Source of the DNA: Saposhnikovia divaricata
Taxonomy: Eukaryota; Streptophyta; Magnoliopsida; Apiales; Apiaceae
Direction: 5' to 3'
Assembly (NCBI GenBank): GCA_036435485.1
Contig: CM071598.1
Span: 102,608,501-102,672,500, forward strand
Length of the DNA stretch: 64,000 nucleotides
Under the pieces are notes generated by a model. That model was not told the DNA's origin. It searched no databases and was given only the letters and a program-made list of their open reading frames with translations. Positions 1 to 12,180 of this stretch are shown piece by piece (positions within the stretch are counted from its first letter, which is position 1; every line of letters begins with the position of its first letter). The position numbers and the translations under genes were made by a program.

Positions 1-585
1 TTTACACAAATGTCCACCCCAAATTTACATATAAATCTCAGAAAACTTACCTGAGATACATCTCAGACTCCCTAATCTCATCTATATTTCATTATCAACA
101 AATATCCGATAATAATCATTTGGTGAGCTAAGGACCTTCTACATCTTAACTTCAAATTTTATTTATTATATTTAAAATGTACTTTAATTTCTTTTTACCA
201 ATTTTTCATTTGTATTGACATGCGAATATTATTTTGTTAATATATCTTTAATTTAATATAGTATCTTAATCCATGCAATGTAATACATTTGATTATTTAT
301 TTAATTTAATGAATTTGATTTTAGTTAGTATATAAATATGATCAATGTTATTCACACACACCAACTCAATTACATTATTTTTAATTTTGGATATTCGAAA
401 GAAATTCAATCTGATCCAAAGTTCGCTGGATTTTTATTTTAATATTGAATTTTTTATTTTGATTTGAATTTAATTTTTAAATTTAAAAATATTTAAATTT
501 AGATTTGAATTTCATGAAATCCGCCCGAACCGGATTCGTTACCATCCCTACCCTCTAAAATTTAATTAAACTAAATTAATATCAA
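1..585. other. A+T-rich intergenic DNA, no gene seen
   Basis: No credible coding region. Around 400-555 there is a run of TTTGAATTT/TTTGGATTT-like words ending in CATCCCTA. A similar stretch occurs at about 1615-1755, so both may be degraded pieces of one repeat family. Nothing else can be supported. Confidence 0.6.
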
Positions 586-3500
586 CTAGGTTATAGTCCG
601 TGCAAAGCACGGAAAACTTTTAATTTTTTATAATTTGTTTAGAGTTTAGTATAATGATATTATAAATTTTAATTTTAATTAATTGAGATATTATCAAACA
701 ATTATCATAATATTCACATCCCCGCTCAAACATACTAAACCCCTATTTATTATTTTTTCTTAATATTTTTGAGAATCTTTAAACCAAGTTCATTAGTTTT
801 TTTACCCATATTTTAAATTTTGTTGTTTGATAAATTTGGTATATTTAAATGTGTAGTACATTGGGTTTCTATAATTTTTATTATATTAATACATTCAAAA
901 TATTTTCATGGGTCCCGATCAATTTTTCGAATATATATTAAAAATTCATAAACAATTATTTCTAACGACCGTTATAAATTATTACATTGTCTCTCAGCGA
1001 TATGAGAAAGGATCACTATTGTGTAAATCCATTAAACGAATGTAGTTATGATAAAGAAAAATTTTCATCTAATCTAGTTTCCTATGTGTTTGTTCATTAT
1101 CATTTTTACAAATTTTATGTTTTTTTTATTAGTGAAGTGATTTACTATAGAAAAATAAACATTATCAATTAACCAAACAAATCCAATATATCGCATTCTT
1201 TGAGTAAGATATGAATGTTAGAGTTTATGGTTATAATTTGAAATTATTTTATGTAATATTTTAAATGTAAGACATATAATTTATTTATTTTTATTCAAAT
1301 ATTTTATTAGAAATAATCAATACTAATTTAATAATTAAAACTTCTATTTCTCAATCTCAAATTTTATTGATATATTTAAGATGTGATTTTCTTTACTTTA
1401 CATAGATTTTTCATTTATGTTGTATACAAAGAAATTTTTTTTAAAACATATATTAAATTTTTCTTAGTATGTTAAATCGTATAATATGTTATATTTGACA
1501 ACTTAATTTAATCATTTTAATTTTTAATAATTGTATAAATAAAATTAATATTATTTACGTGTAGCAATTATTTTAATTTTGGCTACATTATTACTAATTT
1601 TAGATTAAAAAAAACCAAATCTACTCCGAAATTCGACAAATTTGGTTTTAGATATTGAGTTTTTGATTTGGATTTATTTTTAAAACCCAAAAATATTTGG
1701 AATGGGTTTGGATTTTACAAATTTTGGATCAAACCCAAACTGTTGTCATCCCTATGCGTAAAATAATTTATTTGAAATAAGTATCACCTATCTTTTTTCT
1801 ATTTGACTAACATGTTAAAATAGAAAACTGTACATGAAACTAAAATCAAATGTGTAATATATAAACATGTAATCACATTATTATATATATGTCCTCGTAA
1901 TTTAATTATCAGGTTAAAAAACATGAAATCCACTTTTGTTTAACAGTGAGTACATTTTTTCGACATATATAAAAAGAAAGTGCACACGTAGATCTGGAAA
2001 ATCGTTTATGTTGTGTAAATTCATGCCATGTGTCTTTGGGATCTTGCATGAAAATGACATGAAATTATTTTGTGTACCCAAAATTCGAACATAAAATGCT
2101 ACTAAATTACACAATTCTTTTTGGTACACGAAAAGAAAAAATATGACAATTGCATGTAATGTCACTCTTTGCAAAAGTTATCTAAGTATTTTACTATGTA
2201 ATTGAAAACAACATTGAGATGCTACAAAATAAAACAAAGAGTAGAGTACATAAAAATGAAGCCCTCCAATTTTTTTTAATTTTGTTTATTGTTAATATAT
2301 ATCTCTGTTTGTTTAGAATCTATCTACCAGCTTATTAAAATTTTTACCTATATTTAAGATTTTGTTGATATTAAAAATAAATATTATTAACCAACCAAGC
2401 AAATTCGACATGTCTGCTCTTAGATTAGGATATGAGAATTGAATACTATTACTTGAATTCAAGAATACAAAACTAAAATGGGCACCTTTTATTGGAAACT
2501 ATATATAATTTATATGTATCGACCTATCTAGTTATCAATAATAGTGATTTTTAAACGATTGCTATAGCCGTTTTTTTCTCTCCTCTTATCCCAAAAATAC
2601 TAAACTAAAGTTTAGGGGTTGACATCTGCACTTTGGTTGATGGTAAGCCCCTTTTTATATTTTTCTTAATTTTACTTTGTTTTCAATAATTATATCTCTT
2701 TATTGAGAGTCTAGTATCACGTTAGTGGGTTTATCTACTAATATATTGGATTTTGTACTTTCTCCTTGTAAATGATAACTCCAATTTCTTTTCCTTGATT
2801 TTACTTTGTTTTTCAATAAATATATCTCTTTCTTGAGGGTCTAGTACCCCGTTAGTGGATTTTGTCTATCCATATATTGGGTTTTGTTTCATTCTATTTG
2901 TGAGAGTAGGTTCCTTTATTTTAGCACCCAGGATCTTAGATCTACAGGATTTTATTATATTGATTTATTGATTTGTAAAAGGCTATATATATTTTAATGA
3001 TATAAGCGAGGGATGTACCACAATTTAAAATCTGATCAACGATTTTAGTTTAGATTAAGAAAACCTTGTTACCTTGATATGATCTATTTGAATATGTGTT
3101 TGTCCAATCTTGATTATTTTTGCAGATGTATTATTTACCTATAAAAAATAATAATTTCAAAAATTTTGATTTATTATTTGTGTAGATGGCGTATGCCTTT
3201 TTTTTTTTGATAAATTAATTAGCCATCAAAAAAGGATTTATTAGACTTTTTGCGCTGAATTGACCAATTTGCTATGAAAATATCAACTAACAATATTTTT
3301 ATTGACTCAGTAATGAATTTCATTTTTTGAATTGATAATTTATACACCAAATAATGTCTAATACTATTTGAGAGTCTATTTAGTATCTTGAATAATTCAA
3401 ATATATTGTCAAGTCAATTTGTTTGTCCCATTAATTCTTGCATAACTAAAAAATACTGATAAATAAATGTTAATAAAAATTTATTTAAAATTTATTTTTT

Positions 3501-3720
3501 AATATTTTAATTGGTTGAATTCAGTTTTTTTTAAATAATTGATTAATTTAAAAGTTTATATAACTTAAATTTTGATTGTGTATTTGGAATAGTGTATTAA
3601 ATATTTTTTAATTTTTAAAATATTTAATTTAATAAGAATAGATTTATTCAAATTTTTTTGCACCTTATGATTGTAGATCGAGTGTTTGAGATATTAAAAT
3701 ATTATATTTTATAATATAGA
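586..3720 (-). mobile_element. Putative non-autonomous Helitron
   Basis: On the minus strand a 6-bp stem hairpin (CCGTGC, loop TTT, GCACGG; plus 598-612) is followed by 8 nt and then CTAG ending at 586, with T as the next base. This is the classic Helitron 3' terminus (hairpin, CTRR, insertion between A and T). The best matching 5' end is TCTATATTATAAAA starting at 3720, preceded by A on the minus strand, giving A|TC...CTAG|T and about 3.1 kb. No Rep/helicase coding capacity is visible, so it would be non-autonomous. The 3' end is fairly convincing; the 5' end is a guess among A+T-rich candidates. Confidence 0.4.
2665..2897 (+). repeat. Two-copy direct repeat, unit about 129 bp
   Basis: The segment starting at 2665 and that starting at 2794 share the same order of words: TTTTACTTTGTTTT, ATATCTCTTT, GAGnGTCTAGTA, CGTTAGTGG and ATATATTGGnTTTTGT. 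The copies differ at many sites, so this is an old tandem duplication inside the putative Helitron. Confidence 0.7.
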
Positions 3721-4609
3721 TAAAATAGACCCATGTATAAAAATAATGTATTTCTATTAATATCAATTAATATACACGTAATTTTGGAAAATGACTCTAT
3801 ACATAGAGAGGGGCGCAAAGAACAGATGTGCTAGTATATAATAATATAATTTTGAATGATTTTAAATTAAAAATTGTGATTGATTAGTTAATAAGTATTT
3901 ATGAAAATTAATCAATAATACATGACTATATATTATACTATGATTGTAGTTGATATTTATGAAAATTAGCTCGTAATATATAATAGTATAATTGTGATTG
4001 ACTTTAAATTAAAACATTGATAAGTTAGTAAATATTTTATCACTTTAAAAAAAAATTAATTTATGCATGTACTAAATAAAATAAATTTCGTATTTCAAAA
4101 AAATTGTTAAGTAACCACGATAAGTAAATTTGGATGTGAATGATATTATCAATTTAATTTTTGTGGAAAATTTTAATTCGCTATTATATATATTTATGAA
4201 AATTAATTCGTAACATATAATAATGCAATTATGATTAATTGTAAATCAAAAGAGTGGAATATTCATATTGCGAAAATCGCTTAATATTATATATTTGTAT
4301 AATCCTGATTGATTTTAATTTAAAACATTAACTTATTATAGATATTTTTTGACATTAAAAAAATATTTAATATATGGATATATTAAATCAAGTCATTACT
4401 ATATTTAAATTAGAATTGTTAACTAACCATGGTTAGTATAATAGGAAAACAATGGTAAATAAAGAAAACTTTTAATATAACATGATTGGTCTAAAATTTA
4501 GGAATGACCTTTGATTGATCATAAAATAATTCATAATTTTCTAATTGGTTAAATGCATCTAATTATATACTTGGGTAGGCTCAGGTATTATAATAAAGGA
4601 TATTGGTAC
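3721..4609. other. A+T-rich spacer up to the Tat element
   Basis: Very A+T-rich DNA with scattered repeats of words such as GTGATTGAT and TATGAAAATTAATTCGTAA. No ORF of note and no RNA gene seen. The last five bases before the Tat LTR (GGTAC, 4605-4609) are the expected target duplication, but the partner lies outside the window. Confidence 0.6.
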
Positions 4610-5476
4610 TGTTGTGCCCAAAATCACCATGGGCTGAATTTAGGCCCATTAGGTCGTAGGGTCCAATCCAAACAAGTAAGAGAATATATTTAGTAAAAGT
4701 CATGAAGATCAGACAGAGAAATGACTAAGAAACTAGGAATATTAAGAGGTCCCCGAAGGTCTGAAAGCTGAGTAGATCAATGAAAGACCTTGTTCCTCCT
4801 AGCAGAAGAGTTCGAATTAGTATAGCTACAGCCATGAAAAGAGGTAAGAGCATGCCAAGACATTAGATGAGTTATCCAGCCTAACATGTTTTGTTATTTG
4901 TGCAGGTACAAGTACCTAGAAAGAGGTTCCTGAGCAGCATGTCTCGAAATAAGGAGGTTCCTGAGAAACAGGTTCCTAAGATATAGGTTGCTGAGCACCA
5001 GGTTCCTACGAGTAACCGACAGAAAGTTCTAGAAGCCATCTGGAACAGATATCGAATTATGGTTGGAGTGTAATTCTAGGGCGCAGTTGATCCTAGAATA
5101 CCTCTGATCTACGAGAGAATCATAATAGGGGACGAACTCGAGTTCTACTTTATGTCACCAACTAGTTCGTGAAAGGCTCTAAAGGAACCTGAGTCCTGCA
5201 CGAACTAGGTAATCGAATACAGCTATTCCAGCAGAGGCAGAGTCGCATTAGAACTACGTGAGCTTGATTCCTATATAAAGGATACGTAGGCACCTTGAGG
5301 GTAAGATGAATTCAGCTCTCTAATTCTCTCTAAAGGCACTTGAGATTATTGGAGACACCCTTAAGCTCAGCTCACCCCCACAAACACAACCCAAATCTTC
5401 CATTGAACAGTTGATCGTTAGCCTTACAACTCACCGAAAACCTCTCAAAAGTTGTTACGAAATCCACTCATCAACA
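4610..5476 (+). repeat. 5' LTR of the Tat element
   Basis: Begins TGTTGTGCCCAAAATCACC and ends CATCAACA just before the PBS; 867 bp. The first 300 bp recur at 16708-17009. It contains several near copies of the motif AGGTTCCTGAG (4920-5010). Confidence 0.88.
5272..5279 (+). promoter_or_regulatory. TATA box in Tat 5' LTR
   Basis: TATATAAA preceded by TTCC and followed by a G-rich stretch, about 200 bp before the LTR end. This is a sensible U3/R position for the genomic promoter. Confidence 0.6.
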
Positions 5477-5477
5477 T

Positions 5478-5495
5478 TGGCGCTAGAAGGAGGGG
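5478..5495 (+). promoter_or_regulatory. Primer binding site of the Tat element
   Basis: TGGCGCTAGAAGGAGGGG starts two bases after the LTR end. It is a TGG-led tRNA 3'-end complement of the type usual in Tat elements. I do not name the tRNA from memory. Confidence 0.65.
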
Positions 5496-5519
5496 AGTTA
5501 ACATCTTAAGAGTGGAAAG

Positions 5520-6683
5520 ATGGCAGGCGATTCGGATAGCGAAGCAACCCGTTCTTTGGAGAAAACTCATGATGGCAATGAAAGTACTCATCAAGGAAAG
5601 AAGGTTACCTCAGCAGATGTGCTGGAGGTTTTGAAGACTTTTGGAGAACAATTATCAACCTTGGAGCAAGCCTCAATCAAGAAGAAAAAGAAGGCTAAGA
5701 AGGGTAAGAAATCGAAGGTTACTCCAAAGCAGTTGAATTTTGAGGAAAAAGAACCTGAAGAAGAGGAGGAAATTCTGGAGGAAGAGGAAGAACCAAAGCT
5801 GGATGATGATGAGGAGGGGCTAGAGAATCTTGAGAAGAATAAAACTCCTACCAAGAAGGTGCAGTCCCAGGTTCGTACTGAGTCCAAGGGAAAGAAGAAG
5901 AATAAAACAGGAGGTTCCTCGCAGAAAAAGAAGAAGAGCAAGGAGCCATCTGTGGAGATAATCGAGGACGATGAGACAATTTCAGAAGAAACTAGTGAGG
6001 AATCTAGTACTGCAGAGTCACAGGAGGATGAGGGAACGAGTAAAAAGACGAAGGCAGAAGCAGTTGGAGAAGTAACTGCGGAAGAAGTCAAGAAAATATA
6101 AGCTCAACTCAGGGATGAAAAGAATCTTGCTGCTAACCCCATAACTGCTTCTCCCTTTACTAAGAAGGTTCGAATATCAGCTTTACCTAGATCTTACAGG
6201 CCTTCGAATGAGTTAAAGTTCGATGGAACCACTGATCCAATTGAATACCTAAGTCGTTTCAACACAGAGATGGATGTCTATCAAGTGAAGGAAGCTACTA
6301 GGTGTAGGTTACTAGCTGCAACTCTGCAGGGTGGTGCTCATCAATGGTTCAAGAGGTTACCTGCTGATTCAATTGGTTCCTGGGAAAGTATGGGAAAGCT
6401 CTTTCTTACCCAGTTCAGGGCATCTGTCGCATTTGCACCACCTACCAACACCCTAGCCAACATCAAGCAGAGACCCAACGAGACATTGACAGAATATTTC
6501 AAGAGGTTTAATGCAGAGATTCCGAAGGTTAGGAAAGCATCTGAGGAAAATATAAAGAATTTCTTGATTGCTGGAGTCAAAGGAGGTTCAGATTTCTGGA
6601 AAGCACTGCAAGGGAATGAACCAGAGACGTTGGCAGACTTTTATGCTCAGGCAGAACCTTTCATCTCGTGGAAGAATCTCTAG
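5520..6683 (+). pseudogene. Tat gag, N-terminal part (stop and frameshift)
   Basis: The reading frame opens with MAGDSDSEA at 5520. It has a long charged region (Lys-rich about residues 55-75, Glu-rich about 75-110, more Lys/Glu blocks after) and then a retrotransposon gag domain from about 6200 (motifs AATLQGGAHQWF, SWESMGKLFLTQF, ETLTEYFKRF). One in-frame TAA at 6099-6101 breaks it, and the same frame resumes directly. A 1-nt shift near 6660 moves the frame into the next segment. The family role is capsid/nucleocapsid formation. The ATG choice rests on its position 25 nt after the PBS and the continuous frame. Confidence 0.8.
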
Positions 6684-8002
6684 CTGATTTGAAGAAGGAT
6701 CCAGATTTTGTAAGGCAAAGTGGATGGTCAGGAAACAAGAGGTCAAGGCCCAGAAGTCCTAATAATCGTGACAGTAGGAAGGTGGTAAGTCGTACGTCTC
6801 AAGTGAAGCCTGAAGCTGAAACAGTGAATCCGACCAGACCTATTATGAATCAGGTTCCGCCACCAGCTTCCTACAATAACAACAAGCATGAGAGACCTGT
6901 CCATGAAACTTTTACCCCTTTGGTAGCTCTGATTGATCATATTTATGCAGTGAATGAGAAGTCTTCATGGTTTAGGAAGCCTATCAGAACTGGTCCTCCA
7001 GGGAATAAGAACGAACGTCCATATTGTGATTTTCACGATAACAATGGGCATAACACTGCAGACTGCCATCATCTAAGGGATTTAATTGAAACTCTAATCA
7101 GACAAGGGTTGTTAACTGAATGGGTAGCTCAGGAAGGAAAGAAGTATAGAGACGAGAAAACGCAGAAAGCACCGGAACCTGTGTTAATGGAGGGACCACC
7201 TAAAGCTGGATGCATACGTACTATTATTGGAGGTCCCCATATTGGAGGAAATAGCAGAAATGCCATGGAAAGGTATACTCGTGAAGCTAAAGAACGTCCT
7301 TTGACTAATGTTTGCAATCTATCCCAGAGGTCTCCCAGGTTGTTTGAAGGCGAAGATACGAATATCACCTTCACTGAAGAGGATGCTTCTTGGGTACATC
7401 ATCCCCATACAGACGCTTTAGTAATTGAAGCAGGAATTGGGTCTTATGAGGTTCACCGAGTGCTAGTGGATAATGGAAGCTCTGTGAATCTACTGTCATA
7501 CTCAGCTTTCAAGAAGATGCATTTTCTGGATAGGGATTTGACTCCAACGAAGGATACCTTGTATGGCTTCACCAATAACCAGGTTCCCATTAAAGGTAAG
7601 ATTCGACTACCAGTGACTCTAGGTGATAAACCATGTTGCATTAAACAGTTAGCAGAATTCATTGTTATAGAGGACAACATGAATTATAATGCTATTCTTG
7701 GGAGACCAATTCTGAAGGAGATGAGGGTGGTAACCTTAATTTATCATCTGACTATGAAGTTTCCAACACCAAGTGGTATTGGTGTAGTTCGAGGTTGTCA
7801 GTATGAGTCCAGAGAATGCTACACAAAAGCTTTGCAACACGCTGCTAAGGCTGCTAAGTTGCTTGAGCCAATGAAAGAGGTTCCTGATGATTTTCCAGGG
7901 AAGAATTCGGATGATATAACAGTCGATCTACGTAGTCAGCCATTAGAGAGTTTTGTGTTAGCATCATGCAGAGCAGTAAGAATTGAAGAAGTCACAGAAT
8001 AG
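6668..8002 (+). pseudogene. Tat gag C-terminus and aspartic protease
   Basis: Continues gag after the frameshift. A zinc-knuckle-like motif, CDFHDNNGHNTADC (about residues 119-133), has C-H-H-C spacing. The retropepsin motif VLVDNGSSVNLL lies near residue 265; DNGSS replaces the more usual DTG/DSG, as is common in plant Tat elements. A glycine-rich AILGRPIL follows, typical of the protease C-terminal half. The frame stops at 8000-8002 (TAG) and is open again in the same frame, so this is a single nonsense change. Confidence 0.8.
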
Positions 8003-8050
8003 GAACCTCACGCTGAGATTCTAGTTTTTCAGGGACCAGATACCCCTTAC

Positions 8051-9211
8051 TTGCTCTTAGAAAGTGCACCCCCTACGGACGGAGATAGTGATGTGTGTAT
8101 GGCAGAAGAGTTGGATGATGAAAAATCTCAAAAAATGAAGCACAGTGGAAGTAGTGAGGATAGTCAGCCAATGACCAAGAGAAGGAATGTCATGCAGGAA
8201 GCACATGTACCATCTACTGTTGAGGAACCTCAAGAGGATTCGGCTGCAAAGATGGATATAGATTTGGATCCTCGAATGCCAGAAACAGTGGTCAAAGATG
8301 GACCAGCTGGTGAGACATTGGATGTGAAGATAAATGATAAGGATGGTACAAAGGTGTTGAAGATTGGAGCTCACATAGAACCAACTTTGAAGGAATCTCT
8401 TGTTTCTTTCTTGGGTAAGAACCTGGATGTCTTTGCTTGGTGCCATGCAGATATGGAAGGAATAGATCCAAAGGTTATGTGTCACAAGTTGAATGTTGAT
8501 CCAGAGAAGAAAGGTGTGAGACAGAAATGAAGACCGGTTAGTGGAGATAGAGCTCAGGCATTGAAAGAAGAAGTTGATAGATTACTGGATGCAGGTCTGG
8601 TCAAGGAATCTTTCTATCCTATATGGTTAACAAATCATGTCTTGGTAAAGAAGCCCAATGGGAAATGGAGGACTTGTGTGGTCTTCATAGACCTCAATAA
8701 GGCATGCCCAAAGGATAGCTTCCCGTTGCCACGAATCGACCAGCTAGTGGATGCAACGGCTGGACATGCTTTACTCAGCTTCATGGATGCATATTCAGGT
8801 TACAACCAAATCCCTATGTATGAGCCTGATCAGGAACATACTTCTTTTATTATGGATAGAGGTCTCTATTGTTATGTCTGTATGCCATTTGGATTTATTA
8901 ATGCTGGAGCCACATATCAACGGCTAGTAAACATGATGTTTAAAGAGCAAATTGGCAAAACCATGGAGGTATATGTGGATGATATGCTAGTTAAGTCCAA
9001 GGAAGCTACTAATCATGTGAAGCATTTGGAAGAGATGTTTGGAATCTTACGAACATACAGAATGAAGTTGAATCCCCAGAAGTGTGTGTTTAGGGTAGAA
9101 GTTGGGAAGTTTCTAGGGTTCATGGTGAATCACAGAGGTATAGAAGCAAATCCAGCCAAGGACTGTGAGGGAGGTTCAGTCTCTTACAGGAAGAGTTGCG
9201 GCTTTGAATAG
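8051..9211 (+). pseudogene. Tat reverse transcriptase
   Basis: In frame with the protease segment but broken by TGA at 8528-8530. RT motifs in order: WLTNHVLVKKPNGKWR, FIDLNKACPKDSFPLPRID, FMDAYSGYNQIPM, GLYCYVCMPFGFINAGATY and the catalytic YVDDMLVKS near 8970-8996. After FLGFMVNHRGIEANP the frame is lost by an indel near 9160; the connection region to RNase H can be seen in another frame up to a TAG at about 9280. The catalytic Asp pair is intact although the ORF is broken. Confidence 0.85.
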
Positions 9212-9326
9212 ATTCATCTCGAGGTCTACAGATAAATGCCAAGAGTTCTTTAAAGTGATAAAGAAAGGATGTAAGTTTTAGTGGACAGAAGAATGTAAGA
9301 AAGCATTTGGAAAGCTAAAGGAGCAT

Positions 9327-10148
9327 TTGGGAAGCCCTCCCCTGTTAGCTAAGCCAGTAGATGGAGAAACATTGATACTGTACTTAGCTGTGTCGGAGTA
9401 TTCTATTATTGCAGTCTTAGTTCGAGAAGAGGATGGACAGCAAAGCCCAATCTACTATGTCAGTAAGAGGTTGTTTGATGCAGAAACAAGGTATACAGGA
9501 ATGGAGAAGCTGGTTTATGCTTTGATCCTAGCTTCCAGGAAGCTGCGACCCTACTTCCAAGCTCACAAGATTGAGGTGAGAACATCGTATCCACTTAGGC
9601 AAGTGATGTACAGGCCAGAAACTTCGGGAAGAATGTTAAAGTGGGCTGTGGAGTTAGGGCAATTCGATATAGAGTACAAGCCGAAGACAACAATTAAAGC
9701 TCAAGCTCTAGCAGATTTTTTGATTGAGTGTCCACCTCATGTGGAGGTTACTGGCCAGGAGGTGCCAAGAGAGTTAGAGAAAGAGCAGATTGAAGACGAT
9801 AATTATGCACCTTGGTGGACATTGTATATGGATGGAGCTGCTAACAGTAATGGAGCGGGTGCAGGCATAGAGTTAGTAAGTCCAGAGGGGCATAGACTTC
9901 ATAGCTCGATTCACTTCGCTTTCAGAGTGACTAACAATGATGCAGAGTACGAGGCGTTGATTGCAGGTCTCAAGTTAGCTTTAGAGATGAAAGTTGGAAA
10001 TATCAGAGTGTTCAGCGATTCCATGTTAGTAGTTTGGCAGATTCGTGGTGGTTTTCAGGTAAGAGGTCCACAAACAGATTTGTATTTGAGGTACTCCCAG
10101 GAGTTGCTCGCAAAGTTCAGAGAGGTAAAGCTAGATCAGATACCATGA
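9327..10148 (+). pseudogene. Tat RNase H plus second (archaeal-type) RNase H
   Basis: The first part (LYLAVSEYSIIAVLVRE, PIYYVSKRLFDAETRY) is the RNase H domain that follows RT in gypsy elements. The second, from about residue 165 (WTLYMDGAANSNGAGAGIEL, NNDAEYEALIAGLKLAL, VFSDSMLVVWQI), is a separate RNase H fold with its own D-E-D residues. This duplicated RNase H defines Tat-lineage elements. A TGA at 10146-10148 closes the ORF; the same frame continues with NTNADALAKLGS, the end of the domain. Confidence 0.85.
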
Positions 10149-10181
10149 GGAAAGAATACCAATGCAGATGCATTAGCTAAA

Positions 10182-11531
10182 TTGGGCTCACAGAGAGAGT
10201 CAACACTGTTGGCAGTAATTCCACTTCATATTCAAGAGCAACCTAGTGTCTTCAGAGAGGAGGTCATGGACATCGAACTTCCAGTTGAAGATTCTTGGAT
10301 AACTCCGATTTATAGATACTTGGCTAAGGGAGAGGTACCTCCTAGTCAGGATGAAGCCAGGAAGTTGAAGTATCATGCAGCCAAGTATGTGATCTATGAT
10401 GGAGTTCTATACAAACGAGGATTCAATCAGCCTATGCTTAAGTGTGTAGCTGGAGAGCAGTGTAGATACATCCTTGAAGAGATCCATGAAGGAGTATGTG
10501 GAAATCACTCGGGGGGTAGCTCTTTAGCCATGAAGGTCCTTCAACAAGGATATTATTGGCCAACCCTCAAAGCAGATGCTCACAAGTTTGTTCAGGCATG
10601 CAGCAATTGTCAGAAGTTTGCAAATTGAGATAGCAGGCCTGTAGCACCAATCAGGCAGATTGTCAGTCCTTGGCCGTTCGCCGTTTGGGGGATAGATCTC
10701 ATTGGAGAGATCCCTAAAGGAAAAGGAGGAGTGAAATATGCAGTGGTTACAGTTGATTATTTCACAAAGTGGGCAGAAGCAGAACCACTTGCTAAGATTA
10801 CAGCATCGAAGTTGACTGAATTTGTTTTTCGAGTTATTGTTTGCAGGTTTGGTATTCCTCAGAAATTTATTTCTAACAATGGGAAGCAGTTTGATAGCAG
10901 AGAGCTTAGAGGATTGTGTAAGAAGTTTGGAATTCAGAAAGCATTTTCAGCAGTGTATTATCCACAGAGTAATGGACAGACTGAAGCTGTGAACAAGATT
11001 ATCAAGCATACTTTGAAGACAAGGCTTGAAGATAAGAAAGGAAGCTGGCCAGAGGAGATTCCTGGAGTTTTGTGGTCATATAATACCACTCCTAGAACTA
11101 CGACTGGTGAGTCTCCTTTTACTCTCACTTATGGTTGTGAAGCTATGGTACCTGTAGAAGTTGGAACAGGTTCCTTGAGAAGAAAGCATTATGACCCCGT
11201 GAACAATGAGGTCAATCATAGAGTTTACTTGGACATGATCGAAGAGTTGAGGACAGATTCGCAGGTGAAGTTAGCAGCGTATCAACAGAGAGTTCGAAGG
11301 TACTACAACAAAAAGGTGAGAGCAAGACCTTTTAAAGTTGGAGACTTGGTTTTGAGGAAAGTCATGCCAAGCACAAAAGTTCTGGCACATGGAGCTTTTG
11401 GAGCGAATTGGAAAGGACCTTACCAGATAAAGTCAGCCATTTGGGAAGGAACCTACCATCTGATGGATATGGATGGGAATCTCATTCCGAGAGCTTGGAA
11501 TGCGGAACATCTCAAGAAGTATTATCAGTAA
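10182..11531 (+). pseudogene. Tat integrase, mutated
   Basis: The N-terminal zinc domain is at 10490-10625 (H-x3-H then CSNCQKF, HHCC). A TGA at 10626-10628 interrupts it, and the core continues in the same frame. Catalytic triad: VDYFTKW supplies D, NGQTEAVNK supplies E, but the middle position reads FISNNGKQF where the family has SDNG, so the second Asp is Asn. The C-terminus (FKVGDLVLRKV, GANWKGPYQI, LKKYYQ) is typical and ends with TAA at 11529-11531. The triad change suggests this copy's own integrase is dead. Confidence 0.85.
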
Positions 11532-12008
11532 CTCTCTTTTATTGTGTTTTTCTTAGGCAAAGTAAGGCTCTCTCAGCCCAAGAATAAAGGCAGCTTATTA
11601 TCTATAGCTGACCAGAATTGTTGATTTCAGTATTTGATTATGCATGTACTCGGGGGGTACTTGATGTGAACCTCCCTATTTGTAAGATATTTTTTAGTAT
11701 TGAGCATTGATAGCTCTACGTTGAATCTTTTGATTGCAGTATTGAAGATTATAGCTTCCTAATAGTTCTTTTACGTAACAATACCTACCCAAAAGAACTG
11801 GGGGGTAGTATTCCTACTTTAACAGTATTGTGCATGATATGATTTGATATTTCATATGCCAGTTTGAAAATTTTAAGTGCTTGTTTTAGTGCTTGTATTG
11901 TAAAACAGGTTACCTTGGCGAACAGGTTCCTGTAGCATTGACAGTATGTGCGAAGTATGAATACGATTTGACAGAATACGCAGACTGCAAATGATTGATA
12001 CGAATTAA
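11532..12008 (+). other. Tat post-pol noncoding region with PPT-like tracts
   Basis: No coding sequence. Two purine tracts, CTCGGGGGGTACTTGATG (from 11649) and AACTGGGGGGTAGTA (from 11796), closely resemble the true 3' PPT at 16691-16707, which reads GGAACCGGGGGTACT before the LTR. Confidence 0.6.
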
Positions 12009-12180
12009 GCCTTGGGTAGCTTCCTGAGCACGAGGAAAGCCTCAGGTAGCTTCCTGAGCACCAGAAAAGCCTCGGGTAGCTTCCTGAGCACGAGAAAAGC
12101 CTCAAGTAGCTTCCTGAGCACGAGAAAAGCCTCAGGTAGCTTCCTGAGCACGAGCGAAGCCTCAGGTAGTTTCCTGAGCA
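12009..12180 (+). repeat. Six-copy 30-bp hairpin tandem repeat
   Basis: Units begin at 12009, 12039, 12069, 12099, 12129 and 12159. Consensus core: GCCTCAGGTAGCTTCCTGAG then CACGAGAAAA. Each unit contains the inverted pair CTCAGG/CCTGAG with a 6-nt loop. Because 30 is a multiple of three, the minus strand shows a false 10-residue protein repeat. Copies differ at only a few sites. Confidence 0.9.

Noticed and set aside
1..4609. Short ORFs as host genes
   Set aside because: Low complexity, no domains, no splice structure; A+T-rich chance ORFs.
5591..6091. 166-codon minus-strand ORF
   Set aside because: Ser/Phe-rich mirror of the Lys/Glu-rich gag N-terminus.
12009..12180. Regularly spaced 30-bp repeats, CRISPR-like at first sight
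   Set aside because: Units are directly adjacent with no unique spacers, and the setting is a plant retrotransposon: a tandem repeat.
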